DNA of 41,210 nt from positions 1 to 41,210 of the forward strand of contig CAYMRB010000028.1 of NCBI GenBank assembly GCA_964392615.1, given 5' to 3'. The stretch is from CAYMRB01 sp964392615 (GTDB lineage: Bacteria; Planctomycetota; UBA8108). Below are positions 6,513 through 13,526 of this stretch, piece by piece (the first letter of the stretch is position 1; the number at the start of each line of letters is the position of its first letter). Under the pieces are notes generated by a model. It saw nothing but the letters and a program-made list of their open reading frames with translations, was not told the DNA's origin and made no database searches. The position numbers and the translations under genes were made by a program.

Positions 6513-8449
6513 AGGGCACGGCTTGGATCGCAGCGCTCGCCATCTTCTTCGCCGCGGGCTTCACTCTGGGGGTCTGGTACGGCGGTCGGCCGGATCCGGG
6601 ATCGAGCGGCGTCGGCGCACGTGACGGCGGTGCGGCGGGTCGTGCGAACGATGCGCAGCTCGTCGACGGGGATGACGCCGACGTCGACGGCAGAAGAGCG
6701 ACGGATCGACGCCGTGATCGCCGCCGCGAAGATGGCCGAGACGACGACGATCGCGATGAGCGCAAGGAACGGCCGCGGCGTGCGGATGCGCTGGTCGCGT
6801 TTCGCGATGCGATCGCATCGAACGACCACCACGCCGCGGAGCGCGCGTTGGAGGACCTCATCCACGGCGTCGGCCGGTTGGCGGACGAGGACGTCACGGG
6901 CCTCGGCGCACTCCTCTCGGCGACGGAAGGGGACCTCGTCCGCCAGCTCGCTCGCGCGCTCGTCACGGCGGGTGGTGACGCCGGGCTCGCGCAGGTGATG
7001 AACTTCCTCTCCGACGGAGGGCAGTCTCTCGAGAAGCGCCGGCACGCGCTCGAGGGGCTCTCGCATCTGCCGCCGGAGCGGGCAGCCGTCGTGCGCGGCG
7101 AGCTGGCCGACTTCCTCGAAGCCGGTCCGCCCGAAGAGTTGCGGCATGCGGCGGCGCACACCCTCGGTCGCCTGTACGGACCGGACGGCGTGGACGGGCT
7201 CCTGGGATTGCTGCAGGACCGCCCCGCGATCGATGCCGGGCCGATCTTCGACGCGGTCGGGGATGTCGCGCGTTCGTCGGACGTCGATCGACTCGTCGGT
7301 CTTCTCTCCGACGGTTGGAGCGGTCGCGAGGCAACGGGCCTTCTGCGCGCGATCGGGCGCATCGCGTCGCGCAGCGGTCAACCCGAGCTGCTCGTCGACT
7401 TCCTGCGCGATCCGCCGCCCGGGGCTTCGCTGCAGCAGATTGCGCGTGCGGTCAGCGACTCATCGCACTTCCTCGGCACGGACGTCCTGGCTGACGCGTT
7501 GCGCGCGGTGGCCGGCGATCCGCGCGCGCAGGAGCCGATCGCGCACGCGCTGTCGCGTTCGGGTGATCGCGCGGCAATCGACGTGCTGCTCGAGGCGGCC
7601 GCCGATCCCGAGGTCGGTCTCGACCGACGTGTCCTCGCGCACGCGCTGGGCGACTTCCACGGACGCGACGCCGTGCCGGCGATGCTCGATCTGCTGCGGC
7701 AGAGTCGCGACGAGGAGATGCTCGAGCCGCTAGCGCGCGGTCTGGCTCGCAATGCCGGCGCCGAGACGATGCGCGATCTGCTAGACATCCTCGAGTCGAG
7801 CGACAGCGCGTGGCAGCGACGAGCGATCGCGCACGCGCTCGAGGAATCGGACGGCACGCTCGTGGAGGCCGGCGAGCTTCTCGATCGGCTGCGGGCCGAG
7901 ACGGACGAGGAGGTCGCGTCGGCACTCGGCCGTGCGCTCGAGCGTCTGCACCCGCGCGAGCTCGAAGGACGTGCCGGCGAGTTCTTCGAGAGTGCGGAAA
8001 CGCCGCAGGAGCGCATCGCGTTCGCGAGGATCCTCGCGCGACAGAGCTCGGACGATGCGGTCCATCGCGTCGCGCGACAGCTCGAGCGCGAGCCGGACGA
8101 GCACGCGCGCTGGGAGATGGCACGGCTTCTCGGTCGCTCCGGCGATCAAGGCATCGATCGGCTCGCGACGATGCTCGAGAGCGCCAGCGACGAGGACCGG
8201 CGTCACTCGCTCCTGTGGGGCCTCGAGGCGGCGCGGCGTCCCGGACCCGAGCGCGCGCGGCAACTCTTCCTGCAGCTCGCGGGCTCGGATCCATCCGCAT
8301 CGATCCGAGGTCAGGCGGCGGAGATCCTGGGACGCCAAGCGGATCCGCAGCTGATTCCGGCGTTGAGCGAGCTCAGGGATCGAGAGACCGACGCCGAGGT
8401 GCGCGAGCGCATCGCCCACGCGATCGAGCGGCTCGCCGCGCGGCGTTGA
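6509..8449 (+). CDS. Membrane-anchored HEAT-repeat protein
   Basis: This 646-residue protein has an N-terminal uncleaved-looking membrane segment (TAWIAALAIFFAAGFTLGVW, about 4-23). A very charged linker of Asp/Arg/Glu runs follows (about 45-95, e.g. RRRDRRREDGRDDDDRDERK). The rest is built of about 25-30-residue helical repeats of the HEAT/PBS-lyase type (about 95-646), for example ARALVTAGGDAGLAQVMNFL, ELRHAAAHTLGRLYGPDGVD, RIAHAIERLAARR and IRGQAAEILGRQADPQLIPA. HEAT arrays are protein-binding scaffolds. The anchor and linker would place this one outside the inner membrane or on its face. It overlaps the pectate-lyase-like gene by ATGA with GGAGG just before, so it is co-translated with the two polysaccharide enzymes, but its role there is unknown. 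It ends 4 bases from a convergent gene. Confidence 0.85.
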   Translation: MKGTAWIAALAIFFAAGFTLGVWYGGRPDPGSSGVGARDGGAAGRANDAQLVDGDDADVDGRRATDRRRDRRREDGRDDDDRDERKERPRRADALVAFRDAIASNDHHAAERALEDLIHGVGRLADEDVTGLGALLSATEGDLVRQLARALVTAGGDAGLAQVMNFLSDGGQSLEKRRHALEGLSHLPPERAAVVRGELADFLEAGPPEELRHAAAHTLGRLYGPDGVDGLLGLLQDRPAIDAGPIFDAVGDVARSSDVDRLVGLLSDGWSGREATGLLRAIGRIASRSGQPELLVDFLRDPPPGASLQQIARAVSDSSHFLGTDVLADALRAVAGDPRAQEPIAHALSRSGDRAAIDVLLEAAADPEVGLDRRVLAHALGDFHGRDAVPAMLDLLRQSRDEEMLEPLARGLARNAGAETMRDLLDILESSDSAWQRRAIAHALEESDGTLVEAGELLDRLRAETDEEVASALGRALERLHPRELEGRAGEFFESAETPQERIAFARILARQSSDDAVHRVARQLEREPDEHARWEMARLLGRSGDQGIDRLATMLESASDEDRRHSLLWGLEAARRPGPERARQLFLQLAGSDPSASIRGQAAEILGRQADPQLIPALSELRDRETDAEVRERIAHAIERLAARR

Positions 8450-8453
8450 CTCC

Positions 8454-10835
8454 CTACGAGCACGACGTGAACGACGAGCACGACAGTCGATCCGAGTCGA
8501 GCTCCTGACCGCAGCCTCCTCCGCGGGGCGTGTCGCCCGTGAAGAAGCGGCCGAAGAAGTCCGTCTCGGCTCCGCCGCTGATCTCGCGGATCTCGACGCG
8601 GTCGAAGGGCACGGTTGTCCACACGCCGAAGAAGCCGACGTCGACCCCCGGATCGAACAGGTGGGTCTGAACCACCACGCCGTCGTTCAGCAGGGTGACG
8701 CGGAACGTGGAGTCCTCGAGCTCATCCTGGACGTCGAAGCAATCGCCGACTGCTTCGAGGCGCACGTTGTCGAAGTAGGCGTCGCCCGCGACACCGCCCG
8801 ATCCGAAGAAGTCCTCGAACATCAGGTGGACCGGCTCTTCGAACGCGAACTCGTAGGCGATCGGCTCCCAGGCCCAAGTGTCGGGAAGGTGTACGGGGAT
8901 ATCGTGGAAGTACGCCGGCGTGCCGGCCGTCCAGATGCGCTGGTCACCGGGCAGGCCGTTCGTGTGCCCCACGAAGCCGCCGACATCGTCGGGGACGGAG
9001 TCGAGGCCCACGAGACCGAGATAGTCGAACGACAGCCGATAGTGGCCAGTCGGGCTCGTCACGCCCTCGCGCGTCAGAATGTCGATACCGCGCACGATGT
9101 CGACGAACGAGAGCGCGTGGTCATTCTCGAGAGGATCGGACGCGATGACTCCATCGTGCTCACCCGGCACATGCGCCGGATCGATCGGATCCCAGTCGCC
9201 GCCGGTCCATTGGTCGAGGCCGGATTCGAAGTCGTCCTCGAAGAGGACCAGCGACCGCTCCGCCTCATCAGCTGGCTCGAACACGCTGAAGCCGAACGAG
9301 TAGACCGGCTCGGCGAGGTCGATGTCGACGCTATCACGACCACACACGGTCAACTCGTTGCCCGGCAACCTCGGCGTCCAGTCGACGACCGAGATGCTGC
9401 CGGACGGCGATCGTACCGTGAGCTCTCCCGCCGTCACCGGGCCACTCTCGGGTCCTGAAGTCGGCGACAGCTCGGCAGCGCGTGCGCCAGTGGCCGCGAT
9501 GAATCGCTCCGAATCGTCGAACGCGATGCTGGGCAGAGGCTCGGGTGGGGCCGTGCCGGCTCGGAAGAGGAAGGCCAGCGTGTAGGTCGCGTCCGCGATA
9601 TCGAATACCGAATCGCCGTTGGAGTCGCAGGCGATGTAGCACGCCGGTTCCTCGCCGCCGAGGAAGAGGTACTGGATCGCGTACAGGGGATCCGAAATGG
9701 CGATATCACCGTCGTCATTGCAGTCGGCGCGTCGGAAGACCACGCTCTCGGAGTCGTTGGGTCGCCCGGGCGACGGCGTCTCGTCGATGCGATAGCTCGA
9801 CGGGATGTCGCCGGCGCCGATGTAGGCAAGGCTGCCGCCCGAGACCACGTCATCGATCGTAGCGCCCGCGGGCCAGATGCCGGCCTCTACCGCGAGAGGT
9901 TCCAGCTCGGGGTCGCCGTGTCCCCAGCGCACGTAATCCACGAGATCCTCCGAATCCGACGTGGCGGGGCTGCGGAAGAGCGCGAGCTCTGCAGCGTCCG
10001 CATCGATTCGAGGGAAGGGCCCGGTGAAGACCTCGCCGGGCCCGTCGACGCCATCCTGTCCGAGTTGAATGAGCAGGTATCCACCCGCCGGAATCGATTG
10101 CCCGGCGGGAATCGTGTAGCAGCTCGGTTCTCCACCGATGCAGAGCGTGAATCCCGATACGTCGACGTCGGCGTCGACGATGGCTGCCGTCAGCTCGACG
10201 ACCTGCGACGCGTCGGAGACGACGACCTCGTTGACGACGACCGGCACGCTCGGGGTCATGGCATTCTGCAGACCGGGGCTCGGCGCATCGTTGATCGCCC
10301 ACCGAGCCGAGCCAAAGGCGTCGTTGACGACCGCGATCGAGCCGGCGGCTCCGAGGGCTGACGTGTCGACAAAGTCACCCTGCCTCCAGATGCCCTTCGC
10401 GGCTGCGACGACCTCTAGTGCCGACTCTGCGGCGCCCCATTGAACGAAGTCGACCATCGTGTTCGCGATCGTCAACGGTTCGGACTCGTGCAGCGAGGCC
10501 GTGCCCGCGAACCGAAGCTCGCGGGACGTACCGACTCCGGCATAGTAATTGCCAGCGCCATCGGTTCCGTCGATACCGAGGTGGAGGACGATCAGGCTAC
10601 CAGGGGCGATCGACGCACCGGCAGGGAAGTGGTACATGGCGACGCCGTCGAGTGCGAGAACGACGTCGTCAAGATTCTCCGTCTCGGTGCTGCCGTTCCG
10701 GATCTCTACGAACGCGTGGGCCGAGTCGCCATCGACAACGGGTCCGATCTCGTTGAGCGAGACGCGTTGTGACAATGCGACGGGACCATGAAGCACGACG
10801 AGGAGAGCCGCTACGCAGGGAAGCGCGAGTCTCAT
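8454..10835 (-). CDS. Secreted lamin-tail-like/dockerin-like multidomain protein
   Basis: A 793-residue exported protein with signal peptide MRLALPCVAALLVVLHGPVA (1-20, cut after SQ or nearby). Two lamin-tail-like beta domains come first (about 24-190, VSLNEIGPVVDGDSAHAFVE; about 195-370, VVVNEVVVSDASQVVELTAA). Next is a tandem EF-hand cassette of the planctomycete dockerin-like kind (about 372-435), with calcium loops DCNDDGDIAISD and DSNGDSVFDIAD and YLFLGG/FLFRAG after them. The last part is a beta domain (EPVYSFGFSVFEP ... STFRVTLLND ... FFGVWTTVPFDRVEIREI) interrupted by an inserted sandwich-like domain (about 528-690, FEDDFESGLDQWTGGDWDP to AYFDNVRLEA). It ends in a cysteine tail (GCGQELDSDRLSCSSFTSC). 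Start ATG 10835 has GAGGG upstream; upstream in-frame ATG codons precede the signal peptide and are rejected. Function unknown, probably surface or extracellular attachment. Confidence 0.8.
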   Translation of the reverse strand: MRLALPCVAALLVVLHGPVALSQRVSLNEIGPVVDGDSAHAFVEIRNGSTETENLDDVVLALDGVAMYHFPAGASIAPGSLIVLHLGIDGTDGAGNYYAGVGTSRELRFAGTASLHESEPLTIANTMVDFVQWGAAESALEVVAAAKGIWRQGDFVDTSALGAAGSIAVVNDAFGSARWAINDAPSPGLQNAMTPSVPVVVNEVVVSDASQVVELTAAIVDADVDVSGFTLCIGGEPSCYTIPAGQSIPAGGYLLIQLGQDGVDGPGEVFTGPFPRIDADAAELALFRSPATSDSEDLVDYVRWGHGDPELEPLAVEAGIWPAGATIDDVVSGGSLAYIGAGDIPSSYRIDETPSPGRPNDSESVVFRRADCNDDGDIAISDPLYAIQYLFLGGEEPACYIACDSNGDSVFDIADATYTLAFLFRAGTAPPEPLPSIAFDDSERFIAATGARAAELSPTSGPESGPVTAGELTVRSPSGSISVVDWTPRLPGNELTVCGRDSVDIDLAEPVYSFGFSVFEPADEAERSLVLFEDDFESGLDQWTGGDWDPIDPAHVPGEHDGVIASDPLENDHALSFVDIVRGIDILTREGVTSPTGHYRLSFDYLGLVGLDSVPDDVGGFVGHTNGLPGDQRIWTAGTPAYFHDIPVHLPDTWAWEPIAYEFAFEEPVHLMFEDFFGSGGVAGDAYFDNVRLEAVGDCFDVQDELEDSTFRVTLLNDGVVVQTHLFDPGVDVGFFGVWTTVPFDRVEIREISGGAETDFFGRFFTGDTPRGGGCGQELDSDRLSCSSFTSCS

Positions 10836-10859
10836 GGAACAACCCTCGTTAGAGATTGC

Positions 10860-10888
10860 ATTATCCCACGCCGACGCCGTTTCGTTCC
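10860..10888 (-). promoter_or_regulatory. Candidate promoter for the dockerin-like gene
   Basis: Minus-strand GATAAT (10865-10860) is a 5/6 match to -10. GGAACG lies 17 bases upstream (10888-10883), which resembles an ECF-type -35 more than TTGACA. Initiation near 10853 would leave a short leader containing the GAGGG Shine-Dalgarno before the ATG at 10835. Sequence match only. Confidence 0.3.
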
Positions 10889-11219
10889 TCACTCGGGGAG
10901 AACCGACGGCTCACGACACCGTCGGCCAGCATCGACTATGGCGGGGAATTGCATCGGCGGACACTGCCAGTCAAAGTCGGCCGATCCCTCGATCATACGG
11001 CTTGACCGTCCGAGTCGAACCCGCAACTTCATTTTTTTCGTAGACGGCAGCCAGATGCCCTCGCTCGACGGCTGACCTGGCCGTCATCGCGCCGGATGGC
11101 CCCCTTCAGGGAGCATCCAGATGCGCGGCGTTGACGATCGTCGCGAGCGCGCGTACTGTCCTGGCTGCCCACGAGCACGACGGACAGTTGACGCGAAGCA
11201 GCGAGGCAGCAGGCCGGGT
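10889..11219. other. Intergenic region between divergent genes, nothing firm
   Basis: The gene-free stretch between the dockerin-like gene and the small membrane protein gene is about 384 bases including the promoter candidate. It holds an isolated T-run (11032-11038) without a convincing hairpin before it. An imperfect hairpin lies around 11093-11117 (GGATG...CATCC arms with an internal loop), and an ACTGTCC/GGACAGT inverted repeat with a 20-base loop lies around 11155-11190. Open frames here show no conserved features. No RNA gene was recognised. Confidence 0.5.
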
Positions 11220-11744
11220 ATGACGATCGAGCATCCTGCGGGTCCACCCGAGACCGACAATCCGTACTCCGCCCCCGAGTTCGACTCGATAGGCGGCGAC
11301 TCGCGGCGGCTGTCGTTTCCCGATCTGTCGTTCAAGGAGGTCAAGAAGCTGAAGAACCACAGCGCGTCGATCACGACGCTTGCCGTGCTGTGGATCATCG
11401 GCTTCCTCGTGTCGCTGGGCTACGCGGCGGCCCTGATGATCGGTGGGGTGGAGCGCGCCGACGGCGACGCTTTCATTCTCGCCCTCGTGATCGCGGTCGT
11501 CGTCGTGTTGTCGATCTTCCAGCTCGTCACCGCGATCGGGTGCTTTCGACGCACGAGTTGGTCGCGCGTGTGCGGGATGATCGTCTGCGTCCTGATGCTC
11601 ATCAATATCCCCGTCGGTACGGCCCTCGGCATCCTCGGTCTCATAGCCTTCGCACAGAGCGGCGCACTCTTCGGGCCCGACCGGTACAGCCCGCGCGAGC
11701 TCAAGCAGGAGTTCGCGCACCGCAAGCGCCACCGGATCGATTGA
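11220..11744 (+). CDS. Small membrane protein with DNPYSAP N-terminus
   Basis: A 174-residue protein of unknown function. The first 50 residues are hydrophilic and contain DNPYSAPEFD, a short NPY-x-AP type motif often found at the start of planctomycete membrane proteins. A basic segment (FKEVKKLKNHSAS) precedes three hydrophobic helices: about 56-80 (ITTLAVLWIIGFLVSLGYAA), about 88-113 (AFILALVIAVVVVLSIFQLV) and about 122-150 (VCGMIVCVLMLINIPVGTAL). The C-terminal tail is basic (ELKQEFAHRKRHRID) and probably cytoplasmic. The ATG at 11220 is preferred over an upstream in-frame ATG at 11121 because the added residues are basic, cysteine-containing and unlike a protein start. There is no strong SD. 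It stands alone and converges on the next minus-strand gene. Confidence 0.7.
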   Translation: MTIEHPAGPPETDNPYSAPEFDSIGGDSRRLSFPDLSFKEVKKLKNHSASITTLAVLWIIGFLVSLGYAAALMIGGVERADGDAFILALVIAVVVVLSIFQLVTAIGCFRRTSWSRVCGMIVCVLMLINIPVGTALGILGLIAFAQSGALFGPDRYSPRELKQEFAHRKRHRID

Positions 11745-11774
11745 CGACGCCGCACTCTCATGGGGCTGGCCGTG

Positions 11775-13526
11775 TCAGCGATCGTGCACGCGCACGACGC
11801 GTCGATATCCGCTGACGTCGCCGCCGTGGTCGACCGCGATGTCGAACTCCTCGTCGCGATCGAGCGCGCCGTGGATCTCGACGAACGCATTGCGCACCAA
11901 CCGGCGGTAGCGCTGCGAGGCATCGTTGCGACCAGCGGGATCGAGCTCGCGCACCCACCACAGGTCCCATGCGTTCCGGCGGCCGGTCGGCGATTCGATG
12001 AAGAGGAACTCGCCCGGCGGGAGCAGGATCAGGTTGTCGATCAGGGGACGCTTGGCTCGGATCGACCGCCGCGGGTTCTCGCGTGCGTGCTTGCGCAGCG
12101 TGCGCGCGAGCTCGAGCTGCTCGGGGAACGGCAGGTGGTGGCCGTGATCCGACGTCCAGAACCACATGTACCGCGCGCCCATGTCCCACGCGAGCCGCAC
12201 CGCGAGGGGCGAGAGCTTCGGATCGGCCTGCCCGTAGATGCTGATTCCCCAGTGCTTGCCGTGCTGCCGCGCCGCTCCGCGAAGGAACGCGTAGATGTAG
12301 CGCAACATTTCTTCGGGCTCGTGACGGCGGTCGATCCCTGTCGACGCCTTGACCCACGCATCGAACGACGCGCCGCTCTCGTAGAAGCTGGCGAAGTCGT
12401 ATCGCCCCTCGTGCACGAAGCCGCTGTGCCCGGCGGCGAGCTGGTAGCACGCGGTCTCGAATCGCGTCTCCCACACCGGGTAGTCGAGCCACGCGAGGCG
12501 CAGGTCGCCGAAGCTCACACCGCGGCCGCGCAGCTCGTCCTCGAGCGAGCGCGCGCGGCGCAGATAGCGCGCTCGGATGCGCTTCTCGAGGAGCTCGGCG
12601 ACGTCGCTGAACCACTTCAGCTTCGTGTGCACCCTTTGGTCGCCGACCATGATGCAGGCCGGCTCGTCGGCGAACATCACGTTGCCACGGTAGTTGCTGC
12701 GGTATAGATCGGCCGGATACGCGAGCGGTGCGTCGCCCGCGGCGCCGCGGCGGTAGAACACCGGCTGCTTGCGCAACCACGCCTCGATGCCCGGCACGAG
12801 GGCGAACGAGTTGAAGCCCGCGTCGATCATCGCGCGGTAGTCCGCCTTCGTCCATCGCACGTAGTCGTAGTTCCGGCGCTGCGGCTTCTGCGACAGGCGA
12901 TGGCCCTCGCTGTCCTTGAACGTGCGGCCGGTGCCGATCAGGAGCTCGTCGTCGAGCTTCAGAACCGTGACGTCTGGCCACGGTTGCCAAGCAGTGTCGA
13001 CATCGACCTCCGCATCGATCTCTACGAGCGACAGCACGTGGCCGAGGAACGAGCAGGTACGCGGGAAGCCGCTCTCCAGTCGTGTCGCACGCGATGGTCG
13101 CGGCAGGAAGCCGGCGCAGAATCCGCTCCATGCGGGCAGCAGCGCGCGGCCGGTGTTGGCATCGCGGAAGTCGAACGTTTCGCGCGTGGTCGGGACGCGC
13201 AGAAGATAGCGTTGGAATATCGCGCGGTCGAGCGGGCCCGCGAGTGGATCGCGCGGCGTGTGGGCGCGCACCTGGTATAGCGTCGCGGCGCCCTCGAGCA
13301 CGTCGAGTTGCCACCAGGCGCCGGCCGCACCGCCGACCGTCGCGACCGGACCGCGCGTGAACCGAACCGTGTCGAAAGCCGGACTGCCGTGTTGGTCAGC
13401 GGGCAGCACCTGATAGCGTGCGCGCACAGACCGACGCGCGTCGGCGGTCGCGTCGGTCGTCGCGATGGAGAGACCGACGACCAGCGAAAACGCGGCGAAC
13501 GCACGCTCCGATGAGAGCGCCATCAT
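11775..13526 (-). CDS. Exported glycosidase-like (TIM-barrel-like) protein, uncharacterised
   Basis: This 583-residue protein has a signal peptide (AFAAFSLVVGLSIATTDATA, about residues 9-28) and an N-terminal beta-rich region (about 35-220). A likely alpha/beta barrel follows (about 225-510). Segments suggesting a glycoside-hydrolase-type barrel are YRAMIDAGFNSFALVP, GNVMFADEPACIMVGD, LRLAWLDYPVWETRF, HWGISIYGQADPKLSP and AWDMGARYMWFWTSDHGHH. They look like barrel strands ending in acidic or aromatic residues, but I cannot assign a family or name the acid/base pair. The ATG at 13526 forms an ATGA overlap with the upstream gene; a second ATG follows immediately at 13523. It is therefore co-translated with the beta-propeller protein and probably works with it on an extracellular substrate. 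It ends 30 bases from a convergent gene. Confidence 0.75.
   Translation of the reverse strand: MMALSSERAFAAFSLVVGLSIATTDATADARRSVRARYQVLPADQHGSPAFDTVRFTRGPVATVGGAAGAWWQLDVLEGAATLYQVRAHTPRDPLAGPLDRAIFQRYLLRVPTTRETFDFRDANTGRALLPAWSGFCAGFLPRPSRATRLESGFPRTCSFLGHVLSLVEIDAEVDVDTAWQPWPDVTVLKLDDELLIGTGRTFKDSEGHRLSQKPQRRNYDYVRWTKADYRAMIDAGFNSFALVPGIEAWLRKQPVFYRRGAAGDAPLAYPADLYRSNYRGNVMFADEPACIMVGDQRVHTKLKWFSDVAELLEKRIRARYLRRARSLEDELRGRGVSFGDLRLAWLDYPVWETRFETACYQLAAGHSGFVHEGRYDFASFYESGASFDAWVKASTGIDRRHEPEEMLRYIYAFLRGAARQHGKHWGISIYGQADPKLSPLAVRLAWDMGARYMWFWTSDHGHHLPFPEQLELARTLRKHARENPRRSIRAKRPLIDNLILLPPGEFLFIESPTGRRNAWDLWWVRELDPAGRNDASQRYRRLVRNAFVEIHGALDRDEEFDIAVDHGGDVSGYRRVVRVHDR

Noticed and set aside
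11012..11021. T-loop-like sequence (GGTTCGACTC on the minus strand) suggesting a tRNA
   Set aside because: The flanking bases do not form a T stem, no acceptor or anticodon arm can be drawn, and a T-run lies where the acceptor stem should be.
11121..11219. N-terminal extension of the small membrane protein starting at an upstream ATG
   Set aside because: The added 33 residues are basic and cysteine-containing, unlike the DNPYSAP-type start that follows at 11220.
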